A stretch of DNA of 64,000 nt from Domibacillus epiphyticus (GTDB lineage Bacteria; Bacillota; Bacilli; Bacillales; Domibacillaceae). Numbering within the stretch: position 1 is the first letter of the stretch; each line of letters opens with the position of its first letter. Below, one piece after another: positions 34,601 through 43,189 of this stretch. The stretch lies in the NCBI RefSeq assembly GCF_001975785.1, contig NZ_MSFI01000022.1, forward strand, positions 1 to 64,000, written 5' to 3'. A program made the translations under genes and the position numbers. The notes beneath the pieces were generated by a model. The model was not told the origin of the DNA and searched no databases. It saw only the letters and a list, made by a program, of their open reading frames with translations.

Positions 34601-35815
34601 ATGTTATTGAAAAAGCTTTCGAAGAGCGACAACATGTGGCTGTATATTTTATTATCAGGTTTATTTTATTGGCTGGCTCATTCTTTAACGAGGCCGATTA
34701 TTGCCCTATATGCCCAATCTTTAGATATAAGTGAAGTAAACATTGGGTTTGTCGTTGGAATCTACGCCGTATTGCCTTTTTTTCTTGCAATTCCAGGTGG
34801 AGGAATAGCTGATGCAATCGGGCGTGTAAAAGTTTTACGAATCGGTGCCCTGCTTATGTTTATCAGTGGTTTATTGTACATGTCTGCTTTCAATATCTAT
34901 CTTTTGATTATCGCTCAAATCGTTGCAGGTATTGGGCAAATGACGGTTTGGTTAGTAATACAAGTACTAGTTACGGCAGGCAAGCAAAATCAGCCTCAGC
35001 GTATAGCTTCATTTTCCGTTTACAATGCCGTTGGCCAAACGATCGGCCCTTTAATTGGAGGTTTTCTTTCTGAAAAGTACAATATGACGTTAAGTTTTGG
35101 TGTATACACCTTCATAAGTTTTTTATTAATTCTGATGGTTTATCAATTAAAGGAAACAAAACTATACAATTTATCGGATAAGAAAATTAACATAAAGAAG
35201 ATGTATGCCAATAGCGGACGGTTATTAAAAAACAAAGGGGTTGTTGCTGCTCTTTTATGTACCTTTATAGTGTTATACATTATTGATGTTCGAATGACGT
35301 TTCTCCCCATTTACCTTCAGGAAATAAATTTTTCCCCTTTTAAGATCGGCATTTTAATTTCAATAGGGGCTTTTTCAGCCTTTCTCGTGAAACCTATTTA
35401 TCCAGCATTAATTGAAAAACTTGGATATAAGGTGTTGTTGGCAGTTACATTTATCTCGTCATTAAGCCTGCTTTTTGTCACGCCATTTCTGACTCATTAC
35501 TTCGGATTTGTCTTGTTAATTTTATTTTCGGGGGTTGCACTCGGGATTAACCAGCCTTTATCCCTATCGCTCATTTCAGAAAACACAGATGAAAATGAGA
35601 GAGGCATTGCGGTAGGATTGCGATTAATGTCTAATCGGCTAGCTCAATTAATTGATCCCCTGTTATTTGGAATTGTTACGCTTTATATCAGCATTAAAGC
35701 GGCGTTTCTTCTTACTGGTGTGCTTCTGTTTATTCTAAGCCTTTTAACCGTAGTATTTCTGGAAACAGAAAAAAGGAAAGAAAAGAAGGTTAATTTCCAG
35801 AAAACAGCTCTATGA
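34601..35815 (+). CDS. MFS transporter
   Basis: This is a 404-residue major facilitator with about 12 spans. The loop 2-3 motif GGGIADAIGRVKVLRIGA (about 66-83) is the MFS signature. The start ATG 34601 is preferred over 34595 because GGAGG ends at 34593. The final 6 bases overlap the stop of the LysR gene on the opposite strand. It may export a product or import a further substrate of the amide cluster. The drug-efflux subfamily is the nearest by eye, and the substrate is unknown. Confidence 0.82.
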   Translation: MLLKKLSKSDNMWLYILLSGLFYWLAHSLTRPIIALYAQSLDISEVNIGFVVGIYAVLPFFLAIPGGGIADAIGRVKVLRIGALLMFISGLLYMSAFNIYLLIIAQIVAGIGQMTVWLVIQVLVTAGKQNQPQRIASFSVYNAVGQTIGPLIGGFLSEKYNMTLSFGVYTFISFLLILMVYQLKETKLYNLSDKKINIKKMYANSGRLLKNKGVVAALLCTFIVLYIIDVRMTFLPIYLQEINFSPFKIGILISIGAFSAFLVKPIYPALIEKLGYKVLLAVTFISSLSLLFVTPFLTHYFGFVLLILFSGVALGINQPLSLSLISENTDENERGIAVGLRLMSNRLAQLIDPLLFGIVTLYISIKAAFLLTGVLLFILSLLTVVFLETEKRKEKKVNFQKTAL

Positions 35816-36748
35816 CGGTACATTTTCTTTAAGCCGATCAATATAAGGGTGAAGTCCTTTCTGAAGAAGATTGATGATATTCATGATGTTTTCATTATCG
35901 ATGGGTGAATAAACACAAATGCATTGCTGCGATGCATCTAAATGTTCTAAATTGAGGAGTTGAAATAACCTCCCCGTCGAATCAGAAGAGTATTGATTTC
36001 CTTCAATGTGACGTTCTTGCCAAAGGGAAGATAAGGACAAAAAAGCAAAGCCCACCCCTTTGCTTACGAACTCCTTCATAGCTTCGCACGAATTAACTTC
36101 AATTAGCTTTTTTGGATAAGTATTAAGTGGATTGAAAATTTTTTGATCAATTAATTTTCTTAATGGCATACCCTTAACGGGCAATATAAACGTTGAATCT
36201 TGCAAAAAATACTGGATATCAATCCAATTTTTTTTATAATCAGATGGCCCAATTAACATAAGTTTTTCTTCAAACAACGTGATTTTATCTAAACCAATAT
36301 TATTGATAAGGGGGTTGTTAATAATGGCAATGTCAATCTCGCCAAGTTGGGCAGCCTGTAATAAATCTCTCGAGCTTCCAGTAACAATCTTCCATTCCAA
36401 CGTTGAATTTTTATAAATAATAGAGGAAAGCACCGGAAGAATAATGTGAGACAGTGAATTTGTAATGCCTATTTTCATAGCATTTGATCGTTTTAATTCT
36501 TTTAATGCTTTTATCTTCTTTTTGATGGCATTTAAACTTTGTTCAGCGGATGAATAAAACTGCTTTCCTGAAAAGGTAAGTGATACACCCTTTTTAGATC
36601 GTTCAAACAGTACAGTATCCAGGTCTGCTTCTAATTTTGCAATTCTTGAACTCACAGCTGATTGGGAGATATGCAAAGCCTTTGAAGCCTTGTTCATGCT
36701 CTTACGATTGGCTACTTCCAAAAAAACTTCAATATCAAAAAGATCCAT
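35810..36748 (-). CDS. LysR-family regulator of the amidase cluster
   Basis: This is a 312-residue LysR regulator. The start ATG 36748 is chosen because GGAGGAGG lies 7 bases upstream and the protein then begins MDLFDIEVFLEVANRKSMNK, the usual LysR N-terminus. The longer frame to 36829 lacks such a site. The winged helix (LHISQSAVSSRIAKLEADL) is followed by an effector domain. It is divergent from the amidase gene, and a perfect 12-bp inverted repeat lies between them. It converges with the MFS gene. Confidence 0.9.
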   Translation of the reverse strand: MDLFDIEVFLEVANRKSMNKASKALHISQSAVSSRIAKLEADLDTVLFERSKKGVSLTFSGKQFYSSAEQSLNAIKKKIKALKELKRSNAMKIGITNSLSHIILPVLSSIIYKNSTLEWKIVTGSSRDLLQAAQLGEIDIAIINNPLINNIGLDKITLFEEKLMLIGPSDYKKNWIDIQYFLQDSTFILPVKGMPLRKLIDQKIFNPLNTYPKKLIEVNSCEAMKEFVSKGVGFAFLSLSSLWQERHIEGNQYSSDSTGRLFQLLNLEHLDASQQCICVYSPIDNENIMNIINLLQKGLHPYIDRLKENVPS

Positions 36749-36928
36749 TGAATATCCTCCTCCCAGCCATCTTCTCATTTTAACTGCTTCCTTCATGTTT
36801 TTCTTTTTATATGGAAGATAATCTGACATTTTTTTAAGAAATGGATCTTATAATCATATAAAACTGCCAAAAAGAGAAGCTGTCGCTGTATTTAAAACAG
36901 TATAGGCATTGGAAGGAGAATTTATTTA

Positions 36929-36959
36929 ATTTTATTGTTATAAAATCTAACAATAAAAT
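36929..36959. promoter_or_regulatory. Inverted repeat, candidate LysR operator
   Basis: ATTTTATTGTTA and TAACAATAAAAT form a perfect 12-bp inverted repeat with a 7-base spacer. It lies midway between the divergent lysR and amidase starts, where LysR regulators usually bind. Confidence 0.6.
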
Positions 36960-37033
36960 AGAATTTTGATTTTATATTCAATACACTCATTTCAGGAAAT
37001 GTATTTAAAAAACATATAAAGAGGAGTGGTTTG

Positions 37034-38563
37034 ATGACTGTTAAAAAACCTACTATTGATCAACTTGACAAAATTGCGAAAGAGTTCCACTTAACACTAA
37101 CTCAAGAAGATTTGGCTTCTTTCCAAGAAATGATTTCTAGCGGTCCACTCCAATCTTATAACCGGTTGAATGAGCTGGTTGAACCGGCACTGCCTGTTAA
37201 GTATCCTCGAACCTCCGGATACAGGCCGCCGGCTGAAGAAAACAAGTACAATGCGTGGTATTGGAAAACAGCTGTAAAAGGTAAAGACACCGGAAAACTG
37301 GCGGGGAAAAAGATTGCCTTGAAAGATAACATTAGTCTTGCTGGAGTGCCAATGATGAACGGTTCTGCTATTTTAGAGGGTTTTGTTCCAGCTGAGGATG
37401 CTACCATTGTTACCAGAATACTAGATGAAGGCGGGGAAATTGCTGGGAAAGCCGTTTGTGAAGATTTTTGTCTGTCCGGCGGCAGTCATACTTCTGCTAC
37501 TGGACCTGTTTTGAATCCGATTGATCCAACACGGTCTACAGGAGGTTCTTCAAGTGGATCTGCCGCGTTGGTTGCCGCAGGGGAAGTGGATATGGCAATC
37601 GGCTGCGATCAAGGGGGATCTATTCGAATGCCCAGTTCCTGGTGCGGTGTATACGGCCTAAAACCTACATATGGTCTTGTTTCTTATACCGGCATCATGC
37701 CGATTGAACTCACGTTGGATCACGCTGGTCCAATCGCAAGAAGTGTAGAAGATGTTGCATTATTATTAGAGGTATTAGCTGGGGACGACGGACTTGATCC
37801 AAGACAATCAAACTTGACGGTGAAACCATATAGCAAAGCCCTTAAAGGACATGCGGAAGGGTTAAAAATCGGCATCTTGAAGGAAGGTTTTGGCTGGGAA
37901 GGTATATCTGAGGAAGATGTGGACGCTAAGGTTAAAGAAGCAGCCTATAGCCTTTCATCTGCTGGTGCAGCGGTTGAGGAAGTTTCGATTCCCCTTCATC
38001 GAGACGGGATTCATATTTGGAATGGGATTGGCATAGAGGGGCTGACTTCGCTAATGGTGAAAGAAAACGGGATGGGTACGAACTGGAAAGGGCATTATAG
38101 CATAAATCTTTTAGATGCTTATGGAAAAGGCAGAAAAACGAGAGCGAATGAATATTCTGAAACCGTTAAGTTGACCATGCTGCTAGGCCAGTATATGCAC
38201 GAAGAATACAACGGGAAATATTATGGATTGTCGCAAAATTTAGCCCGTCAGCTAAAGCAGGCCTATGACGATATGTTCAAGTCTTATGATATTTTAATTA
38301 TGCCGACTACGCCAATGAAAGCAACGATGATTCCTCCTGCTGATTCACCGAGGGAAGTTGTGGTCGGCAGAGCGCTTGAGATGATTCAAAACACAGCTCC
38401 TTTTGATATTACAGGACATCCGGCTATGAATGTACCGTGTGGAATTTCCGAAGGTATGCCAGTTGGAATGATGGTAGTGGGCAGAACGGGTGAGGACGAT
38501 ATTGTCCTGCAAGCAGCCCACGCTTATCAAACGATTAGTTCCAAAACGCCGATAACACAGTGA
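37034..38563 (+). CDS. Amidase (signature family, Rhodococcus enantioselective type)
   Basis: This is a 509-residue amidase-signature hydrolase. The Ser-cisSer-Lys triad is visible as Lys97 (IALKDNIS), Ser172 (GGSSSGSA) and Ser196 (DQGGSIRMPS). Blocks such as CLSGGSHTSATGPVLNP and the C-terminal ITGHPAMNVPCG resemble the Rhodococcus nitrile-pathway amidase, which hydrolyses aliphatic and aryl amides. Residue numbers differ by only one from that enzyme as I recall it. No nitrile hydratase is nearby. The ATG 37034 follows GAGGAG. It is regulated by the divergent LysR gene and shares a cluster with the amidohydrolase and importer. Confidence 0.9.
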   Translation: MTVKKPTIDQLDKIAKEFHLTLTQEDLASFQEMISSGPLQSYNRLNELVEPALPVKYPRTSGYRPPAEENKYNAWYWKTAVKGKDTGKLAGKKIALKDNISLAGVPMMNGSAILEGFVPAEDATIVTRILDEGGEIAGKAVCEDFCLSGGSHTSATGPVLNPIDPTRSTGGSSSGSAALVAAGEVDMAIGCDQGGSIRMPSSWCGVYGLKPTYGLVSYTGIMPIELTLDHAGPIARSVEDVALLLEVLAGDDGLDPRQSNLTVKPYSKALKGHAEGLKIGILKEGFGWEGISEEDVDAKVKEAAYSLSSAGAAVEEVSIPLHRDGIHIWNGIGIEGLTSLMVKENGMGTNWKGHYSINLLDAYGKGRKTRANEYSETVKLTMLLGQYMHEEYNGKYYGLSQNLARQLKQAYDDMFKSYDILIMPTTPMKATMIPPADSPREVVVGRALEMIQNTAPFDITGHPAMNVPCGISEGMPVGMMVVGRTGEDDIVLQAAHAYQTISSKTPITQ

Positions 38564-38578
38564 CAGTCCGGAAACACA

Positions 38579-38628
38579 CTCTTGTATCGAAATTCGTTTT
38601 ATTATTTCGATACAAGAGGTGTTTTTTT
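38579..38628 (+). terminator. Terminator of amidase gene
   Basis: A perfect 15-bp stem CTCTTGTATCGAAAT/ATTTCGATACAAGAG has a 10-base loop. It is followed by GTG and a seven-T run. Confidence 0.85.
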
Positions 38629-38651
38629 ATGTTTTATTTTTCTAACCTATC

Positions 38652-39578
38652 TTAGGAGGATGTCCACTCGCCTCCATTCACATGAAGCGTTTGTCCGGTT
38701 ACGTAACGTGAATCGTCAGAAGCAAGATAGACATAGGTAGGGGCGAGTTCAAAAGGCTGGCCTTGCCGCTCCATCGGATTATCCACGATCGGCACTTGGT
38801 CTGCTGAGAAGCTGGACGGAATGAGGGGAGTCCATACCCGTCCGGGAGCAACAGCGTTTACGCGGATCCCTTTTCCTACTAGATTGTTTGCCAATGCACG
38901 TGTAAAACCAATATTCGCTCCTTTTGTTGCTGTGTAGTCAATCAATTGTTTATGCCCGATATATGTAACAATGGAAGAGGTATTGATAATGGAGCTTCCT
39001 GCTTTTAAATATAGAAGTGCTGCACGTGTTGTATAGAAGTGGGAATAGATATTTACTTTAAAGGTATCATCGAATTGCTCATCCGTAATATCAAGCAAGC
39101 TTGATTGCTGAAACTGGATACCGACATGGTTGCATAGAACATCAAGTTCCCCGAATGTCTCCATCGTTTTTTCCACAATGTCAATGCATTGCTGCTTCTT
39201 TCTCACGTCACCGGGCAATAATAAACAACGCTGCCCAAGTTCTTCAATTCTTGCTTTCGTTCGATATGCATCTTCATGTTCATCCAAATACGAAATTGCA
39301 ATATTTGCACCTTCCTTTGCAAAAGCAATGGCTGCTGCCGCACCGATCCCGCTGTCTCCTCCAGTGATTAATGCGACCTTTCCTTTTAATTTTCCGCTCC
39401 CTCTATAATTCGGATTTTCGATAATCGGCTTTGGTACCATTAGTTCTTCTAAACCTGGCTGGCGGAGCTGCCGTTGTTCGGGTACCGTAAGCGGGGTGTC
39501 CTGATATTTCGTTATTTTTCCGTAATGAGGGTGCATCGGATAGTCTTGTTCGGTAGGTTTCTTCTCGTTATTTTGCAT
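38652..39578 (-). CDS. SDR family oxidoreductase, general-stress type (YdaD/YhxC-like)
   Basis: This is a 308-residue short-chain dehydrogenase. A polar N-terminal extension of about 65 residues ([12 protein letters not shown]) is typical of the YdaD/YhxC/YhdF group. The cofactor motif [12 protein letters not shown] (about 72-83) and the Ser-Tyr-Lys triad (INTSSIV, DYTATKG) are present. The NNAG motif reads CNHVGIQ, a slight departure. GGAGGGG precedes the start. It is monocistronic. Members of this group in B. subtilis are sigma-B stress genes, but no sigma-B promoter was identified here. Confidence 0.88.
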   Translation of the reverse strand: MQNNEKKPTEQDYPMHPHYGKITKYQDTPLTVPEQRQLRQPGLEELMVPKPIIENPNYRGSGKLKGKVALITGGDSGIGAAAAIAFAKEGANIAISYLDEHEDAYRTKARIEELGQRCLLLPGDVRKKQQCIDIVEKTMETFGELDVLCNHVGIQFQQSSLLDITDEQFDDTFKVNIYSHFYTTRAALLYLKAGSSIINTSSIVTYIGHKQLIDYTATKGANIGFTRALANNLVGKGIRVNAVAPGRVWTPLIPSSFSADQVPIVDNPMERQGQPFELAPTYVYLASDDSRYVTGQTLHVNGGEWTSS

Positions 39579-39742
39579 CGGAAATCCCCTCCTAAAAATA
39601 AACTATTTTAGGTCATTGTATGGGAAATGGGCTTCTGTCGTGAGTGGTTACCGCCGCTGGATGTAAATTCTTATGGAATGGACAAAAAATGGAACATTGA
39701 ATAAGGTGGGTAGTAAGAAGAAAGTTTTAAGGAGGCTTTTAG

Positions 39743-39916
39743 ATGAATTGCGTTGAGTTTTTTCCAGAAGTAAAGTTTTTGTTGGTAAATCATTCAGAAG
39801 AAAAAGCAGAGGTATTATATAATGATAATCCTGATTGCTGGCTATTGCCAAAAATAGGACCTAGACTTCCGTATTATTGTAATCCAAGGTATGAGGAATA
39901 TTTTCCTATTATATAG
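39743..39916 (+). CDS. 57-residue hypothetical protein
   Basis: ATG 39743 has an excellent AAGGAGG 8 bases upstream and opens a frame of 57 codons ending TAG at 39914. The product begins MNCVEFFPEVKFLLVNHSEE and is rich in aromatic residues and proline towards the end (LPYYCNPRYEEYFPII). It has three cysteines. No family is recognised. It stands alone between the SDR and recombinase genes. The strong ribosome binding site is the main support. Confidence 0.55.
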   Translation: MNCVEFFPEVKFLLVNHSEEKAEVLYNDNPDCWLLPKIGPRLPYYCNPRYEEYFPII

Positions 39917-40069
39917 TAATCGAGTACCATTAAGTATTTTAAAAATATCAACGAATGGTCTGGAACATCAGGGGAAAATGGCACCGCTTGGTTATGATTT
40001 GTCCTTGGATTAGCAAAAAGAAGCGGTTAACTCCCCTTTTAATAACTATTATTATTTCTTTTATGAAAC

Positions 40070-40108
40070 AAAACCGCCATGTGATTTGAATCTCAGGCGG
40101 TTTTGCCC
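40070..40108 (-). terminator. Terminator of recombinase gene
   Basis: AAAACCGCC/GGCGGTTTT form a 9-bp stem with T-runs on both sides. It can stop the recombinase transcript from the right and plus-strand transcripts from the left. Confidence 0.7.
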
Positions 40109-40134
40109 CTTATATTCATTTAGGGGAACCTATT

Positions 40135-41256
40135 TTATTCCTCTATATCACTTCCTGTACGGTTAATATCAATGCTCTCCATAATGCGTTGACTGTCTGT
40201 ATCAGATAAATTCGTGTAAAGGGAAGTCGTTTCGATAGAGCTATGGCCAAGCTGCTCTCTTAATAAGACCAGGCTTCCTCCGTTTCTCAACCAATCCGTA
40301 GCAAAAGAGTGGCGCATTTTATGAGGGCTGAGCGATTTCCCGCTTGTAAAGGCGCTTGTATACTCATTTATGTTATTTTGAATCGCACGGATGGAAAGTG
40401 GCTGTGCTTGTCCCTTGTATTTGGATAAAAACACGTAGACATCTTTATCTGTTGCTCCATAACGCTGTTTACGAATCGCCAGGTACACTTCTAGATCTTG
40501 CATAGAGGAAGGGAGGACATGGATGGAATCGGTTTTGCCGCCTTTCCGGTTCACATCTATTTGATTCTTTTTCACATCGATATCCATAAGAGTGATGCCT
40601 GCAATTTCCCCAACCCGGGTCCCAGAACCCAGCATAAGGGAAATAATGGCGATATCCCGTTCTTTGTTGCGAAGATACATTGCTTTTCTTCGCGGAGTTA
40701 GCGTGTGTTCGTATTCCCATTTCATAAAATTGATAAATTCACTTATTTCGGATTCATTCAGAATCGCACTGCTGATTCGACGGGCACGGTGGCGTTTTGT
40801 TTCTTTGCTTTTTATTGTTTTTATTTTAGCCATTACATTTCGGTCAAAATAACATTCCCCTGTTTCATCTTCAGTTTCTTCAGTAAGATAGCGAAATAAA
40901 GACTTTAAGGATTGAATCACACGTGTGACACGGGCATCAGACCGTTTTTTCCATACACCGGCGCGGACTTCAATCGATTCTCCTTGAAGGTGGTCGATAT
41001 AATATTCAATGTCTTTTTTTCGAAGTTCCGCTAAAATCGTAAAGGGAATCGATACATTATCATCCATATGTACAATTCCTTCTTTGCGGAGCCAATGAAA
41101 GAAATTGAGATAATCATATAGGTAATCCAAAAGTGTAGCGGGGGAAAGACCGGCTCTTAATTTAGCCCGGACAAACTCCACAACATAAAATGGCATCTCC
41201 TTTAGAAGCCCTTCAATCCTTACATTCATCAGCTGTTCTTCTCGTGGTGAAGCCAT
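40135..41256 (-). CDS. Tyrosine recombinase, XerS-like
   Basis: This is a 373-residue phage-integrase-family recombinase. An N-terminal core-binding domain (about 20-150) precedes the catalytic domain with Arg in GTRVGEIAGI, Lys in NRKGGK, HxxR in SPHKMRHSFATD and the His of QLGHSSIETT followed by the nucleophile Tyr in SLYTNL. All catalytic residues are present. The length fits XerS-type single recombinases better than XerC/XerD (about 300). ATG 41256 is chosen because AAAGGAAGTG lies upstream. It may resolve chromosome dimers or belong to an old integrated element. No att site is assigned. Confidence 0.82.
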   Translation of the reverse strand: MASPREEQLMNVRIEGLLKEMPFYVVEFVRAKLRAGLSPATLLDYLYDYLNFFHWLRKEGIVHMDDNVSIPFTILAELRKKDIEYYIDHLQGESIEVRAGVWKKRSDARVTRVIQSLKSLFRYLTEETEDETGECYFDRNVMAKIKTIKSKETKRHRARRISSAILNESEISEFINFMKWEYEHTLTPRRKAMYLRNKERDIAIISLMLGSGTRVGEIAGITLMDIDVKKNQIDVNRKGGKTDSIHVLPSSMQDLEVYLAIRKQRYGATDKDVYVFLSKYKGQAQPLSIRAIQNNINEYTSAFTSGKSLSPHKMRHSFATDWLRNGGSLVLLREQLGHSSIETTSLYTNLSDTDSQRIMESIDINRTGSDIEE

Positions 41257-41420
41257 TGAGGTCACTTCCTTTTTAAATCATTTAGTTATAGCATTAGTCC
41301 GTATTAGTCTAGCCAAATCTAAATCCTCTTTTTGCGAACGTTTGTACCTTTAGATTCTCACAGAATTGTAAGTTAAGCAAGTAGATGTTTTGTTTGCTGG
41401 TTAAAAGTACGCTCTTTATA

Positions 41421-41459
41421 GAACGGAATTTCATTGACAAATAAATGAAAATTCCGTTC
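41421..41459. repeat. Long inverted repeat upstream of recombinase
   Basis: GAACGGAATTTCATT and AATGAAAATTCCGTTC pair over 15 bp with one bulge around an 8-base loop. No T-run follows on either strand. It lies 165 bp upstream of the recombinase start, and its role is unknown. Confidence 0.5.
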
Positions 41460-41581
41460 ATTTATGCCGCAAAAAAAATGATACGTTCACAGAATGGTTT
41501 GATTTTCTGAGAAAAAAAAGACTGTACTATGATAGTCTAACTTAGATAATAATATTTACTTTATAACGGAGATGATGAAAT

Positions 41582-42037
41582 ATGACAATGACTGCTATCA
41601 TTTTGGCAATTCTCATAGGGACTTTTAAAATAGTAGTGTCTTGTCTTCCAACCTCTGCGGTGACATGGCTTATCAGTAAATTTGAAATGCATGGAAAACT
41701 AAGCGAAGAGAACGTTATCATCACCTTTGACGGAAAACGTTTGGAAGATGGAGACAAAATTCAAGTAATTCAAGATTTTAACGAAGCGACAGTTTTAGAA
41801 AAATACTATATATTTCCAGGGAATGAGCATTTGTTTTTACATCCAGAAAATAGTGGAACTCCATTAGTCATTGATACAAAAAAGGGCAAAAAAGAGATTA
41901 AGTTATTTGTGTATAGTTATGAAGATCACGTAGATGTAGTCAGACAGTACAAAAAGAAAGTAATCGCCTATAGTGTGCGCTCCGACAGCCTTCAAAAACG
42001 TGCAATGCCCGTAACAGCGGAATTGGATTTTGTTTAA
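41582..42037 (+). CDS. yfmQ: YfmQ family protein
   Basis: This is a 151-residue protein with one N-terminal membrane span (about 4-28) and a soluble domain. The stretch HLFLHPENSGTPLVIDTKKG and the end (VVRQYKKKVIAYSVRSDSLQ) match what I recall of B. subtilis YfmQ. Its function is not known. GGAGATGATG precedes ATG 41582. It appears monocistronic, with a hairpin terminator about 35 bp after the stop. Confidence 0.8.
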   Translation: MTMTAIILAILIGTFKIVVSCLPTSAVTWLISKFEMHGKLSEENVIITFDGKRLEDGDKIQVIQDFNEATVLEKYYIFPGNEHLFLHPENSGTPLVIDTKKGKKEIKLFVYSYEDHVDVVRQYKKKVIAYSVRSDSLQKRAMPVTAELDFV

Positions 42038-42069
42038 AAGGATGATAAAAAAAGCGGTCTGAATAAGTT

Positions 42070-42118
42070 AGACAAAGCAGCTTTCAAGTATTTGATTTGA
42101 GGCTTCTTTGTCTTTTTT
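42070..42118 (+). terminator. Terminator of yfmQ
   Basis: AGACAAAG/CTTTGTCT forms the base of a longer imperfect hairpin. It is followed by a six-T run. Confidence 0.7.
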
Positions 42119-42320
42119 GCGTTTTAGAAAAGGCCTCTCAAGCTGTGAAGACCCCCTCATCCAGACAGACAAGAAAAAATGATAATCGGTTCAAAAAGCA
42201 TTGGGAAACAAATGAAAATGGATTCCTAAGAAATAAACAATAGCATTATAATAATATTTTCATTTTCTAGGTAAATTTAACTGATTAATAAAACGTGATT
42301 GACTGAAAAAGAGGGAGAGT

Positions 42321-42351
42321 GTTACGATTTAAATCGTAATAGTTACGATTT
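42321..42351. promoter_or_regulatory. Zur-box cluster before cntL
   Basis: Three half-sites stand in a row: GTTACGATTT, AAATCGTAAT and GTTACGATTT. The last two, one base apart (42331-42351), differ by one base from the B. subtilis Zur consensus AAATCGTAAT-N-ATTACGATTT. The site lies 20-40 bp before cntL. It implies repression by zinc-loaded Zur. Confidence 0.85.
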
Positions 42352-42371
42352 ATGTGAGGGAGTGGTTTATA

Positions 42372-43187
42372 ATGTCTGATAAGTACGAATTTTTAGTTTC
42401 CATCAAAATGATACGGCATGAATTAAATGAGCTTTCAGCATATATAAAAGAAAGCAAGTCTTGTTATGAGCTTCTTACAAACAAGCTTGATGACCTTTCC
42501 AAATTTGTTGTCAGTGAAAAGAATGGGGAGAGGTGGAAACAATGGGGGGAGGATGAGGAAATCAGAAAAAATTCGGCAGAGCTTCGGGAAGCCTCTTCAA
42601 AAGCTATTTGCACAATTGAAAAATACCAGTCATCGTGCACGTTCAATGATCAAGCAGATATCTCTGCATACATATCCAGCTTATGTAAATCGGTAAAAAA
42701 CGAATTAGAATCTCTTGGGATTAATGGAAAATCAAAGGTCGTTTTTATAGGATCAGGAGCATTCCCTATTTCTGCTCTTACAATTGCGAAGCAGACAGGC
42801 GCTGAGATTATGTGTCTTGACATTGATGTGGAGGCTGTTGAGATGGGCAAAAATATAGCAAAGCTTACTGGCCTCGAATCCAAGGTTTCATTTACGAATC
42901 AAAGAGTAAGTGAATTGTCCTTTATAAAAGGCGCTACGCATATCATAATCGCCTCGCTTGTCAAAAATAAGATTGAAGTTCTGAAAGAATTAAAGTCAGT
43001 TCTTCCTGAAGAAGCAAAGGTGATTATCAGGTACGGAAACGGACTCAAATCCATGTTTAATTATCCTCTGGATCAAGATTTATCAAATGAATGGAACTAT
43101 ACGAATGTTGTGCAAAAAGATCATTTCTACGACACTGTCGTCTTGAAAAAGGGAAAGGTTCACTGCGCAGGAAAGGAAATAGTGTAG
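42372..43187 (+). CDS. cntL: Nicotianamine-synthase-like aminobutyrate transferase CntL
   Basis: This is a 271-residue nicotianamine-synthase-family enzyme, the same length as staphylococcal CntL. It transfers an aminobutyrate group from S-adenosylmethionine to histidine in opine metallophore synthesis. The SAM-binding motif VVFIGSGAFPISALTIA (about 124-140) and DIDVEAVEMGKNIA (about 151-164) are present. ATG 42372 follows GAGGGAGTGG at a 6-base spacing. It is first in an operon with cntM and an exporter and is preceded by a Zur-box cluster. No CntK histidine racemase is adjacent, so it may use L-histidine. Confidence 0.9.
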   Translation: MSDKYEFLVSIKMIRHELNELSAYIKESKSCYELLTNKLDDLSKFVVSEKNGERWKQWGEDEEIRKNSAELREASSKAICTIEKYQSSCTFNDQADISAYISSLCKSVKNELESLGINGKSKVVFIGSGAFPISALTIAKQTGAEIMCLDIDVEAVEMGKNIAKLTGLESKVSFTNQRVSELSFIKGATHIIIASLVKNKIEVLKELKSVLPEEAKVIIRYGNGLKSMFNYPLDQDLSNEWNYTNVVQKDHFYDTVVLKKGKVHCAGKEIV

Positions 43188-43189
43188 AC

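Noticed and set aside
36749-36829. N-terminal extension of the LysR regulator
   Set aside because: The extension lacks a ribosome site, while GGAGGAGG precedes ATG 36748, which gives the standard LysR N-terminus.
40135-41256. Integrase of an intact prophage or integrative element
   Set aside because: No phage, plasmid, tRNA attachment site or conjugation genes surround it. XerS-like housekeeping recombinase is as likely.
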